Part shown: positions 43,289 to 51,764 of the stretch, in pieces
How the letters are laid out: each line of letters begins with the position of its first letter
Position numbering within the stretch: the stretch's first letter is position 1
NCBI RefSeq assembly: GCF_030815415.1
Contig: NZ_JAUSWW010000001.1
Location: 2,356,001 to 2,420,000 of the forward strand
Direction of reading: 5' to 3'
DNA length: 64,000 nucleotides
Source of the DNA: Streptomyces canus
GTDB lineage: Bacteria; Actinomycetota; Actinomycetes; Streptomycetales; Streptomycetaceae
Notes under the pieces: model-generated
Databases searched by the model: none
What the model was told of the DNA's origin: nothing
Seen by the model: the letters and a program-made list of their open reading frames with translations, nothing else
Program-made: the position numbers and the translations under genes

Positions 43289-43569
43289 TGCCGCGGCTGC
43301 CCGAACAGATCCACCGCGTTCCGTACGTCCGTCAGCCCCCGCGACAGCGCGCTCACCGACCCGATCGCCCCCGCGATCAGCAGCAGCGACCTCCGCAGCC
43401 GGGGCACCTCCGGTGTCCCGTCGATCGTCATCGCGGCCAGCGCGGCGAGTTCGTCCTCGGCGATGCCCCGGTCGGGGAACTCGGCCGGATGCGCGGCGAG
43501 TTCGCGGCGCAGCCGGGACACCGCGGTCCGCAGGCCCGCCACCCTGGGGTCCTCGTCGCTGCCGGTCAC
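43285..43569 (-). CDS. Small conserved protein (resembles DUF5955)
   Basis: The 94-aa protein starts at GTG 43569 (VTGSDEDPRVAGLRTAVSRL). It has a helical first half (RRELAAHPAEFPDRGIAEDELAALAAM) and a hydrophobic second half (RRSLLLIAGAIGSVSALSRGL). From memory it matches the streptomycete family DUF5955, function unknown. AGAGG lies 6 bases before the start. The last codons and stop lie in the end of the 250-bp palindromic element, so the natural C-terminus may have been altered by its insertion. It is convergent with the allR-DUF6304 unit. Confidence 0.75.
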   Translation of the reverse strand: MTGSDEDPRVAGLRTAVSRLRRELAAHPAEFPDRGIAEDELAALAAMTIDGTPEVPRLRRSLLLIAGAIGSVSALSRGLTDVRNAVDLFGQPRH

Positions 43570-43787
43570 TGACGGCCTCTGTCCCAAGCTCCGCAACACA
43601 GCTCTCCCCCCTCGCACGCCGTTGTGCGCCCTACGTCGTGATCCCGCCCGAACCGCCCCATGGCGTTGGCCGGGCGCCGGGGACGGGGGTCAGTAAACGC
43701 CAGCCGACAGGGGCCGCGCCACTCCGCGGACCGAAATTCAGCCCCTGGAAACCGGCCGGCACGCGGGGCGTCAGGTATGCAGGACCC

Positions 43788-44387
43788 ATGACGGACAACA
43801 CGCACCAGGTCGCCGGGCTGCTCCTCGCCGCGGGAGGCGGCCGGCGGCTGGGCGGACGCCCCAAGGCGCTGCTCGGACATCGTGGCAGGCCATTGATCGA
43901 ACACGCGGTGGGCGTCCTGCGCACGGCGGGCTGCGCGCGCGTGCACGTGGTGCTGGGCGCGGCCGCCGACGCCGTACGCGAGACCGCGCGGCTCGACGGC
44001 TGCGTGCTCGTGGACAACCCCGACTGGGAGCAGGGCATGGGCTCCTCGCTTCGAGCGGGTCTCGACTCGTTCTCCGGCACGGACGTGCGGGCCGCGCTCG
44101 TGTCGCTGGTCGACCAGCCCGGTATCGGACCGGAGGCGTACGCGCGCGTGCTCGGCGCGTACACGTCCCCCGGCTCCCTGGTCTCGGCCGCGTACGACGG
44201 CGTACGCGGGCATCCCGTGCTCTTCGGATCCGCCCACTGGGCGGGGATCGCCGCGACTGCCACGGGAGACCGGGGGGCACGTGCCTATCTGAAGGAACGC
44301 GCCGGGGAGATCACCCTCGTCGAGTGCGGGGACGTCGCCCGGCCGTACGACGTCGACACCGTCGAAGATCTGCAGCACCTGGAGTGA
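43788..44387 (+). CDS. MobA-like nucleotidyltransferase (molybdenum cofactor cytidylyltransferase type)
   Basis: The 199-aa protein is an NTP_transferase_3 protein with the nucleotide loop LLLAAGGGRRLGGRPKALL, then VDNPDWEQGMGSSLRAGL and the Asp-containing LVSLVDQPGI. The size and the QGMGSSL motif are those of MocA-type enzymes that add CMP to molybdopterin for xanthine dehydrogenase-class enzymes. This suits a purine-degradation neighbourhood. ATG at 43788 starts the domain. A longer open frame upstream runs through the repeat element and was rejected. It precedes aceB by 184 bases. Confidence 0.82.
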   Translation: MTDNTHQVAGLLLAAGGGRRLGGRPKALLGHRGRPLIEHAVGVLRTAGCARVHVVLGAAADAVRETARLDGCVLVDNPDWEQGMGSSLRAGLDSFSGTDVRAALVSLVDQPGIGPEAYARVLGAYTSPGSLVSAAYDGVRGHPVLFGSAHWAGIAATATGDRGARAYLKERAGEITLVECGDVARPYDVDTVEDLQHLE

Positions 44388-44453
44388 GCGAGGTGGCACT
44401 CAGCGCCACGTTCGCTCGACTCGGAGAATCTCGACATCAACAAACCATTGAAC

Positions 44454-44468
44454 TTCCACGATGAGGAA
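44454..44468. promoter_or_regulatory. AllR-type operator candidate upstream of aceB
   Basis: TTCC-ACGATGA-GGAA is an inverted repeat preceded by AC. It equals the site before allB (TTCC-ACGTAAC-GGAA) in arms, spacing and the ACG following the left arm. It is 104 bases upstream of the aceB start. A shared operator would join allantoin breakdown to glyoxylate use. Confidence 0.55.
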
Positions 44469-44571
44469 ACTAGTATCCACTGATCAGAAGCGCCCTATCC
44501 CTCCCAGGGCGTTCCTCGCCGTACCCGGTTCGAGTGGCACCCGGTGCCAACGCTGAAGGAAGTGACAGCTC

Positions 44572-46206
44572 ATGTCCGCACCAGCGCCGTCCCCGCTGGC
44601 CATCGTCGACGCCGAGCCCCTGCCCCGGCAGGAGGAGGTGCTCACCGACGCGGCCCTCGCCTTCGTGGCCGAGCTGCACCGCCGGTTCACGCCCCGCCGT
44701 GACGAGCTCCTCGCCCGCCGTGCGGAGCGCCGCGCCGAGATCGCCCGCACCTCCACGCTCGACTTCCTGCCGGAGACCGCCGCGATCCGCGCGGACGACT
44801 CGTGGAAGGTGGCCCCCTCCCCCGCGGCCCTGAACGACCGCCGCGTCGAGATCACCGGCCCCACCGACCGCAAGATGACCATCAACGCCCTCAACTCGGG
44901 TGCGAAGGTCTGGCTCGCGGACTTCGAGGACGCCTCGGCGCCCACCTGGGAGAACGTGATCCTCGGCCAGGTCAACCTGGCCGACGCGTACACCCGGAAC
45001 ATCGACTTCACCGACGAGAAGTCGGGCAAGTCGTACGCCCTGCGCCCGGACGAGGAGCTCGCCACCGTCGTGATGCGGCCGCGCGGCTGGCATCTCCACG
45101 AGCGCCACCTCGTCGACGCCGACGGCTCCCAGGTGCCGGGCGCCCTCGTCGACTTCGGCCTGTACTTCTTCCACAACGCCCAGCGCCTGCTCGACCTCGG
45201 CAAGGGCCCGTACTTCTATCTCCCCAAGACCGAGTCGCACCTCGAAGCCCGCCTGTGGAACGACGTGTTCGTCTTCGCGCAGGACTACGTCGGCATCCCC
45301 CAGGGCACCATCCGCGCCACCGTCCTGATCGAGACGATCACGGCGGCGTACGAGATGGAGGAGATCCTCTACGAACTCCGCGACCACGCCTCCGGGTTGA
45401 ACGCGGGCCGCTGGGACTATCTGTTCTCCATCGTCAAGAACTTCCGTGACGGCGGCGCCAAGTTCGTCCTGCCGGACCGCAACCTGGTGACGATGACCGC
45501 CCCGTTCATGCGGGCGTACACCGAACTCCTCGTCCGCACCTGTCACAAGCGCGGCGCGCACGCGATCGGCGGCATGGCGGCGTTCATCCCGTCCCGCCGG
45601 GACGCCGAGGTCAACAAGGTCGCCTTCGAGAAGGTCCGCGCCGACAAGGACCGCGAGGCCGGCGACGGGTTCGACGGCTCCTGGGTCGCCCACCCCGACC
45701 TGGTCCCGATCGCCCTGGAGTCCTTCGACAAGGTCCTCGGCGACCGGCCGAACCAGAAGGACCGCCTCCGCGAGGACGTCCACGTCGAGGCGGCCGACCT
45801 GATCGCGATCGACTCGCTGGACGCCAGGCCGACGTACGACGGTCTCGTCAACGCCGTCCAGGTCGGCATCCGCTACATCGAGGCCTGGCTGCGCGGTCTC
45901 GGCGCGGTCGCCATCTTCAACCTGATGGAGGACGCGGCCACCGCCGAGATCTCGCGCTCGCAGATCTGGCAGTGGATCAACGCGGGCGTCGAGTTCGAGC
46001 ACGCGGGAGAGACGGTGAAGGCCACGCCCGAGCTGGCCCGCGAGATCGCCGCCGAGGAGCTCACGAACATCCGCGCGGAACTCGGCGAGGAGGCGTTCGC
46101 CGCCGGCCACTGGCAGCAGGCGCACGACCTGCTCCTGGAGGTCTCCCTCGACGCCGACTACGCGGACTTCCTGACGCTGCCCGCGTACGAGCAACTCAAG
46201 GGCTGA
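44572..46206 (+). CDS. aceB: Malate synthase A
   Basis: The 544-aa protein condenses glyoxylate with acetyl-CoA to malate. It has the family hallmarks [12 protein letters not shown], the catalytic and metal-binding segments [19 protein letters not shown] and [11 protein letters not shown], and the C-terminal catalytic Asp in [22 protein letters not shown]. Length is normal for the A isoform. Here it is likely to use glyoxylate from ureidoglycolate, the end of the allantoin route coded upstream, as no isocitrate lyase gene is nearby. ATG at 44572 has GAAGGAAG about 9 bases ahead. Its last bases overlap the convergent SelW gene by 11. Confidence 0.96.
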   Translation: MSAPAPSPLAIVDAEPLPRQEEVLTDAALAFVAELHRRFTPRRDELLARRAERRAEIARTSTLDFLPETAAIRADDSWKVAPSPAALNDRRVEITGPTDRKMTINALNSGAKVWLADFEDASAPTWENVILGQVNLADAYTRNIDFTDEKSGKSYALRPDEELATVVMRPRGWHLHERHLVDADGSQVPGALVDFGLYFFHNAQRLLDLGKGPYFYLPKTESHLEARLWNDVFVFAQDYVGIPQGTIRATVLIETITAAYEMEEILYELRDHASGLNAGRWDYLFSIVKNFRDGGAKFVLPDRNLVTMTAPFMRAYTELLVRTCHKRGAHAIGGMAAFIPSRRDAEVNKVAFEKVRADKDREAGDGFDGSWVAHPDLVPIALESFDKVLGDRPNQKDRLREDVHVEAADLIAIDSLDARPTYDGLVNAVQVGIRYIEAWLRGLGAVAIFNLMEDAATAEISRSQIWQWINAGVEFEHAGETVKATPELAREIAAEELTNIRAELGEEAFAAGHWQQAHDLLLEVSLDADYADFLTLPAYEQLKG

Positions 46207-46489
46207 CGTCCTCCTGCGCGGCCCTGTCCGAGTGGCCCAGGGACTTTCCCGGGGCCACTCGGTCGCGTACGGCCTGCTTCACGGCGGTGGGCTCCGGGAA
46301 GCCCTGCTTCTTGCGGTCCCAGACGACCTCGTCGTCGACCCGGACGACGAAGACGCCACCGGTGCCGGGCTTGAGCGACAGCTCGCCCAGCTCCGTCTCG
46401 AAGGTCGTGAGCAGCTCCTGCGCCAGCCAGGCCGCGCGGGGCAGCCAGCGGCACTGGGTGCAGTACTCGATCTGTACGACGGGACTCAT
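46196..46489 (-). CDS. SelT/SelW/SelH (Rdx) family thioredoxin-like protein
   Basis: The 97-aa protein has a thioredoxin-like fold opening with [18 protein letters not shown]; the CxxC pair occupies the redox site of selenoprotein W relatives. The middle [26 protein letters not shown] is also diagnostic. Its ATG overlaps the HipA-like kinase stop (ATGA, 46486-46489), so the two are coupled. The C-terminal tail overlaps the end of aceB on the other strand. It probably forms a redox protein of unknown partner. All residues needed are present, with Cys rather than selenocysteine. Confidence 0.88.
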   Translation of the reverse strand: MSPVVQIEYCTQCRWLPRAAWLAQELLTTFETELGELSLKPGTGGVFVVRVDDEVVWDRKKQGFPEPTAVKQAVRDRVAPGKSLGHSDRAAQEDVSP

Positions 46490-47391
46490 CCGAGGTGCAC
46501 CGACCAATCCTGTTCCGCCGCCGGTTTGCCGTGCAGGTCGGGGACCCGCTTCAGCCAGTCCGGACGGCCCTGCTGTGTCTTCGCCGCGCGGAGGGCCTCC
46601 TCCGCGGCGAGTTCCTCCCGGGTGGGGAAGTCGGTGGGCAGCCAGGCCTGCGAGGCCTGGACGCGCGCGTGGAGGTACTCCACGTAGGCCTCACGCGCCA
46701 GGGACGGCGCGTCGAAGTCCGTCAGCCAGGCGTCGGGGACCTCGGCGACGACGGCGCGCAGCAGTTCCTCGGTGACCTTCGGCGCCAGCTCCGCGTCGGC
46801 GGCGCGTACGTCGGGGGCGTAGTGGCCGAGGGCGTGGTGGCGGAAGTCGTAGCGCTTGGCGGGGTCCGAGCCGTCCCAGCGGTGGTGGAAGACGAGGGCC
46901 GCGCCGTGGTCGATCAGCCACAGGCGCGGGGGCGCGACGCCGAGCGTGGGCCAGACCATGAGGTTGGAGCTGTGGACGGTACGGTCCACGTTCACGGTCA
47001 GGGCGTCGAGCCAGACGATCCGGCCCGCCTCCAGGGAATCGACGCGGAACGTCCTGGCGACTTCCGGGGTGAAGTCCGCGGCGCCCGACAGGTAGTCCAT
47101 GCCGAGGTTGATCCCCGCGCTGGCGCCGTGGAGTTCGCGCACCTCCTGGTGGGGCTCGCTGTCGGCGATCGCCGGGTCGAAGTGCACGAGGACCAGTTCG
47201 GGGAAGCGCAGTCCGAGCGCGCGGGCCAGCTCGCCGACGATCACCTCGGCGACCAGGGCCTTGCGGCCCTGTGCGGAGCCGGTGAACTTCACGACGTACG
47301 TCCCCAGGTCGTCGGCCTCGACGACTCCGGGCACGGAGCCGCCGGACCGCAGCGGGGTCACGTATCGAACAGCAGTCACATCGCGCAGCAC
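46486..47391 (-). CDS. HipA-like kinase family protein
   Basis: The 301-aa protein belongs to a HipA-related kinase family. It starts with VTAVRYVTPLRSGGSVPGVVEAD, carries a nucleotide-binding Lys segment TYVVKFTGSAQG, and has the catalytic and metal region IVWLDALTVNVDRTVHSSNLMVW and WLIDHGAALVFHHRW (Asp of the DFG-like position in LIDHG). There is no HipB-like HTH partner beside it, so a classical toxin-antitoxin role is not supported. Instead it is coupled to a SelW-type protein by an ATGA overlap. It may modify a protein or small molecule; no substrate is evident. Confidence 0.85.
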   Translation of the reverse strand: MLRDVTAVRYVTPLRSGGSVPGVVEADDLGTYVVKFTGSAQGRKALVAEVIVGELARALGLRFPELVLVHFDPAIADSEPHQEVRELHGASAGINLGMDYLSGAADFTPEVARTFRVDSLEAGRIVWLDALTVNVDRTVHSSNLMVWPTLGVAPPRLWLIDHGAALVFHHRWDGSDPAKRYDFRHHALGHYAPDVRAADAELAPKVTEELLRAVVAEVPDAWLTDFDAPSLAREAYVEYLHARVQASQAWLPTDFPTREELAAEEALRAAKTQQGRPDWLKRVPDLHGKPAAEQDWSVHLG

Positions 47392-47411
47392 ACGGGCCAG
47401 GGTAATTCAGA

Positions 47412-48872
47412 TCATGTGGCGGCCAGCGGGTTAGGAAGGGGGAGGTAGCGCGCGTCCGCGCCGTCGGCTCCGGTCCAGCGCAGCAGCAGGTTGGTCTTGC
47501 CGGGCAGGGTGGGCGAGGCGAGCAGGGCCCTGATCTCCGGAAGGTCGTGGCGGACCAGTTCACGGCGGACGGCGGGCCAGGGGTCGAGACCGGGATGCCG
47601 CTCGGCGAGGACGGCCGCGACCTCGCACAGATGGTTCACGACCAGCGTGTACACCAGCCGCTCCCACCCGGCCGCCCGGCCCACGTCCGACAGCAGCTTC
47701 ACGCCCTCGGCGTCCCGGAACAGCGCCTGCACAGGCGTTCCGCCCGGGTCGACGGCGACCAGCGTGTTCTGCAGATGTGCCTCGAGTACGACGCCATGGT
47801 CGGCGAAGGCGGCGAGGGCGGGCGGTACGACGGCGCGCAGATACGCCTCCCACCAGGCCGCGCCCCCGGACGGGCTGCCCTCGAAGCCCTCCACGAGGCC
47901 CGCGGCCAGCAGCGGGGTTGCGCCGGTCCTGAGATGGCCGTGGAAGCCGTCGCGGACCAGGACCGCCAGTTCCTCGAAGGCGAAGTCGGCAGTGCGGTAG
48001 CCGCGGTCCGACAGCCAGGCCGCCGGCCCCCCGGCGAACGCGCGGACCGCCGCCGCGTCGGTCGTACGGAGTCTGAGCAGGTCGTGGCGCCACAGGCGGC
48101 GGATGTCGTTGGTGATCCGCACGTCCAGGCTGAACTTCAGGAACAGGTCGTGCTCGGGGGCGTACAGGGTGCGGATCGCGGCCGTGGGCCAGGCGTCGAA
48201 GCCGGTGGTGCCGAGGCGGATCAGACGGCCGTCGGCGAAGGCGTCCGAGAGGTCGACCAGGTCGAGCTGCCAGGGGTGGGCGGGCAGCAGCCGGTAGCCG
48301 GGCGGGGCCGCACCGAGGGCGTCCAGGGCGGCGGTGTCGCCCTCGTCCACGACCGTGTCCTCGCGTACGCCGAGCAGCGTCAGCGGGAAGCGGGCGTGCG
48401 CCTCGGGCGCGTACGGCAGCCAGCCGGCGGCCGGGCCGCCGCCGCGCGCCTTCGGGGCGGGGTGGTACGGGTGGCCCGTGAGGAGGGACTGCTCGGAGAG
48501 CAGGTACGGGTCCATGGGCGGCGTGGCACGCGCGCGTGCGGCGAGGATCGCGGCCACCGCGTCCCGGCTGTCGATCATCTCGGCGGGCAGGTCGGGGTTG
48601 GACAGGCCGGTGTGGCGGGTCAGTTCCTCGACGACGAGCTTCACGAGCTCCGTGTGGCCGATGCGCCGCCAGTGACCGCCGACGTCCACCTCGGGGTCCG
48701 CGGGCCGCCGTTCGCCGCGCACCCGCAGCAGTCGCCCGCTCGGCAGCCTGTGCGTGCGCGGCTCGCCGGAGCCCGGGAGCGGCTCGGCGACCTCGCGCAG
48801 CAGACAGTTGAGCAGCGGCGCCGAGGCATGGGCGTCGGCGGCGGCCGGGGGAATGAGGTCCACGCGGTTCAC
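47412..48872 (-). CDS. IucA/IucC-family NRPS-independent siderophore synthetase (first of a divergent pair)
   Basis: The 486-aa protein is an NIS synthetase that joins a carboxylate such as citrate to an amine or alcohol using ATP. Visible are the substrate/ATP signature GHPYHPAPKARGG, the HPWQ motif in LLPAHPWQLDL, FLKFSLDVRITNDIRR, and LEAHLQNTLVAV with FRDAEGVKLL near the C-terminus. All are as in IucA/IucC/DesD. It starts with GTG at 48872 and has a TAGAGA hexamer close ahead. It is divergent from a second, different NIS synthetase 53 bases away. No amine-modifying or transport gene is next to the pair. Confidence 0.92.
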   Translation of the reverse strand: MNRVDLIPPAAADAHASAPLLNCLLREVAEPLPGSGEPRTHRLPSGRLLRVRGERRPADPEVDVGGHWRRIGHTELVKLVVEELTRHTGLSNPDLPAEMIDSRDAVAAILAARARATPPMDPYLLSEQSLLTGHPYHPAPKARGGGPAAGWLPYAPEAHARFPLTLLGVREDTVVDEGDTAALDALGAAPPGYRLLPAHPWQLDLVDLSDAFADGRLIRLGTTGFDAWPTAAIRTLYAPEHDLFLKFSLDVRITNDIRRLWRHDLLRLRTTDAAAVRAFAGGPAAWLSDRGYRTADFAFEELAVLVRDGFHGHLRTGATPLLAAGLVEGFEGSPSGGAAWWEAYLRAVVPPALAAFADHGVVLEAHLQNTLVAVDPGGTPVQALFRDAEGVKLLSDVGRAAGWERLVYTLVVNHLCEVAAVLAERHPGLDPWPAVRRELVRHDLPEIRALLASPTLPGKTNLLLRWTGADGADARYLPLPNPLAAT

Positions 48873-48925
48873 TCGTTCTCTACGGGCGGGCGGAGACGAT
48901 CAGTATCTATGTCGTCACCCCCGCC

Positions 48926-50473
48926 GTGACGCCCTACCCGTACCCGAGGAGCCCGCCCGTGCACCGTCCCCCCACCGCCGAGGCCGAGGTCGCCGAAGAG
49001 CTGGCCGCAGTGCGCCCCGACCTCGTGTCGCGGTACACGGCCGAGCTCCCCGGCGCCCGCGCGGCCGTACTGACCCGGCTGTGGCGGGCGCTGGCCCATG
49101 AGCCGCTGCCTTGGGTCACCCGTCGCGAACGCGCCCGGGACGCCCTCGTCCTGCGCCTCCGTGACGGACGCCGGCTCCAGGGGCCGCCCGCCGACCCGTA
49201 CGCGACCGCCGCGTACGTCACCGTCGTCCACCTCGACGACCTGGCGTACGACGATCCGGCACGGCTGACGACCGACCTCGGCGTACCGCACGGCCCGGAA
49301 CTGGCCGCCGAGCTCGGCCACAGCGTCGCCTCGACGGCGCTGTCACGGGCCGGGCAGGAGAACCCTGCGGACGAGTGGCCCGGGACCGACTGGGAATGGG
49401 AGCAGCGAGTGGTCGACGGACACCCGTACCACCCCAACTGCCGTTCCCGGCCCGGCTTCTCGGTGGCCGAGCAGCTGGCGTACGGTCCCGAGCACCGGCC
49501 GCTCGTCGCGTTGCGCCTCATGCCGGTCAGGGCAGACGAGTGCCTGGTGACCGGCGGGTGGCCGGACGGGATGCGGGACGGGGGGCGGCTGTTGATCCCG
49601 GTGCATCCCTGGCAGGCGGCCCATGTGCTGAAGCGGGCGGGCGACGAGGGGCCGGTGGCGCATCCGCTGATGTCCCTGCGCACGCTGGCCCTGGCCGACG
49701 GCGGTCCGCATGTGAAGACGGCCCTGAGCGCCCGGCTGACGTCCTCGCTGCGGGACATCTCCATCTACTCGATCGGCCTGTCGGCGACCCTGTCGGCATT
49801 CGCGGAGACGCTCACCGCGCACACGGACGGTCTGCTGCACTTCACCCGCACCCTGGGCGCCGCCACGGCCCACTCCCCCGACCTGGCCGCCGTCCTGCGC
49901 GAATCGCCGCAGATGTACGCCGGGAGCGGCGAGCGCGTCGTCCCGGTGGCCGCGCTCGCCACCACCGGGCTGCCCGAATCCCCGGGCTGGCTGGCGGAGT
50001 TCGCGCGGCTCGCGCTCACCGTGGGGCTGCGGCTGCTGGAGCTGGGCGTGGCGCTGGAGGCACACGGCCAGAACCTCCTGGTGGTGCTCTCCTCGACGGG
50101 CGCCCCGCTGCGGCTGGTCTATCGCGACCTCGCCGACATCCGGGTCAGCCCGGCACGGCTGACGCGACACGGGCTCCCGGTACCGGAGTTGACGGGCCGG
50201 ATCGTCACGGACGACGAAACCACCCTGCGGCGCAAGCTGTTCGGGGCACTGGTCGCCGGAGCCCTGGCGGGGACGGCGGGTTCGGGTACGGCGCTGGGCG
50301 CGGCGCTGGAGACCGTCGTAGGTGATCTTCCGCGCACACCGGATCTGGTGGCGCTTGTCGAGAACCCGCTGCCCGCGAAGGCGTTGACGCTGATGAGACT
50401 GTCACCGGGGACGCCCGGGGACCAGTGGGCGCGGCTGCCGAACCCGGCCCGTTTTGGAGTGCGGCACTCCTGA
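48926..50473 (+). CDS. IucA/IucC-family NRPS-independent siderophore synthetase (second of a divergent pair)
   Basis: The 515-aa protein has the NIS fold: GHPYHPNCRSRPGFS, HPWQ in LIPVHPWQAAH, TALSARLTSSLRDISIYS and LEAHGQNLLVVL with YRDLADIRVS. Compared with the usual signature the Lys of PxxKxR is replaced (PNCRSR), so substrate binding may differ from that of its divergent neighbour. GTG at 48926 follows a TATCTA hexamer by 12 bases or so, with no Shine-Dalgarno. The 53-base gap is too short for a clear iron box, and none was seen. The product is unknown; the pair could build a two-step citrate or dicarboxylate siderophore. Confidence 0.92.
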   Translation: MTPYPYPRSPPVHRPPTAEAEVAEELAAVRPDLVSRYTAELPGARAAVLTRLWRALAHEPLPWVTRRERARDALVLRLRDGRRLQGPPADPYATAAYVTVVHLDDLAYDDPARLTTDLGVPHGPELAAELGHSVASTALSRAGQENPADEWPGTDWEWEQRVVDGHPYHPNCRSRPGFSVAEQLAYGPEHRPLVALRLMPVRADECLVTGGWPDGMRDGGRLLIPVHPWQAAHVLKRAGDEGPVAHPLMSLRTLALADGGPHVKTALSARLTSSLRDISIYSIGLSATLSAFAETLTAHTDGLLHFTRTLGAATAHSPDLAAVLRESPQMYAGSGERVVPVAALATTGLPESPGWLAEFARLALTVGLRLLELGVALEAHGQNLLVVLSSTGAPLRLVYRDLADIRVSPARLTRHGLPVPELTGRIVTDDETTLRRKLFGALVAGALAGTAGSGTALGAALETVVGDLPRTPDLVALVENPLPAKALTLMRLSPGTPGDQWARLPNPARFGVRHS

Positions 50474-50489
50474 TCAATAGGATCCGCCG

Positions 50490-51764
50490 ATGATCACACG
50501 TAAACGGCTGGCGGCAGGAGTGTGCACCCTGCTCGCCGCCCTCACGGCCGGGATCGCCCTCCCGACCGGGGCGGCCGCCGGCGAACCCACGGGCGGGACC
50601 GCGCCCCAGGTCGACCTCGTCCTCGACGTGAGCGGCTCCATGCGGACGGCGGACATCGACGGCGGCACCCGGATGGCCGCCGCGAAGCAGGCCTTCAACG
50701 AGGTGCTGGACGCTACGCCCGAGGAGGTCCAGCTCGGCATCCGGACCCTCGGCGCCAACTATCCCGGCGACAACCAGAAGACGGGCTGCAAGGACACCGC
50801 GCAGCTCTATCCGGTCAGCACGCTGGACCGTACCGAGGCCAAGACGGCGGTGGCGACCCTCTCCCCCACCGGCTGGACGCCGCTCGGGCCCGCGCTGCTG
50901 AAGGCGGCCGACGACTTCACCGAGGGCGCCGGTTCCAAGCGGATCGTCCTGATCAGCGACGGCGAGGACACCTGCGCCCCGCTCGACCCGTGCGAGGTGG
51001 CCCGCGAGATCGCCGCCAAGGGCATCGGTCTGACCATCGACACGCTCGGCCTGGTCCCGAACACCAAGATGCGGCAGCAGCTGAGCTGCATCGCGGAGGC
51101 GACGGGCGGTACGTACACCTCGGTGGAGCACACCGAGGAACTCACCGACAAGGTCAATCAGTTGGTGGACCGAGCGGCCGACCCGGTGGTGACGCCGGTG
51201 GCCACCGAGGGCGCCGCCGAGTGCGCGAAGGCGCCCACCTTGAAGTCCGGGCTCTACACGGACCGCGAGGAGTTCGGGCAGGAGCGCTGGTACCGCGTGG
51301 AGGTCTTCAACGGACAGGAGCTGCGGGCCTCGGTGAGTGTGGCGGCCGACCGGGCCGTGAACCCCGCCCACGGGACCCTGCTGCGGGCCGTCACCGTGCA
51401 CGGCCGTGAGATCGTGCGCGGCGAGGCCGCCGGCAACGGGCGCACGGACGTCGTCTCCACCGGGCTGCGCTATCCGAAGCCCGAACGGGACGACGACGAC
51501 AGCGACAAGCCGGCCGCCGAAGTCGTCTGCCTCCAGGTCACCCACTCCCTCTCGGCCGCCTCCGGTGTGAAGACCACGCCCGGTCTGCCGCTCGAACTGA
51601 CCGTGGACGTCGTGGACGCGCCCTCGGCCGCCGACGACGTGGCCTCGTTCGGTCTCGGACGTGGCTGGTGGCTGCTCGGCGTACTGATCCTCACCGGCTT
51701 CCTCGCCGGTGTGCTCTGGGGCTGGCTGTCGCGCTGGCGGGTCGCGGTCTGGAGGACCAACTGA
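50490..51764 (+). CDS. Secreted/membrane von Willebrand factor A domain protein
   Basis: The 424-aa protein has a signal peptide (MITRKRLAAGVCTLLAALTAGIALPTGAAA) and a VWA domain with a complete MIDAS (DVSGSM, then Thr in TGWTPLG and Asp in LISDGEDT). A beta-rich outer domain with two Cys pairs is followed by a C-terminal membrane helix (WWLLGVLILTGFLAGVLWGW) with a short basic cytoplasmic tail. VWA domains bind protein partners through a metal ion. The next gene starts within its stop (TGATG), so the two proteins are made together and share the plan signal peptide, outside domain, C-terminal helix. Confidence 0.88.
   Translation: MITRKRLAAGVCTLLAALTAGIALPTGAAAGEPTGGTAPQVDLVLDVSGSMRTADIDGGTRMAAAKQAFNEVLDATPEEVQLGIRTLGANYPGDNQKTGCKDTAQLYPVSTLDRTEAKTAVATLSPTGWTPLGPALLKAADDFTEGAGSKRIVLISDGEDTCAPLDPCEVAREIAAKGIGLTIDTLGLVPNTKMRQQLSCIAEATGGTYTSVEHTEELTDKVNQLVDRAADPVVTPVATEGAAECAKAPTLKSGLYTDREEFGQERWYRVEVFNGQELRASVSVAADRAVNPAHGTLLRAVTVHGREIVRGEAAGNGRTDVVSTGLRYPKPERDDDDSDKPAAEVVCLQVTHSLSAASGVKTTPGLPLELTVDVVDAPSAADDVASFGLGRGWWLLGVLILTGFLAGVLWGWLSRWRVAVWRTN

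Noticed and set aside
46486..47391. HipBA toxin-antitoxin system
   Set aside because: No small HTH antitoxin gene is adjacent; the partner is a SelW-type protein.
48873..48925. Iron box between the two siderophore synthetase genes
   Set aside because: The 53-base gap has no TTAGGTTAGGCTAACCTAA-like sequence.
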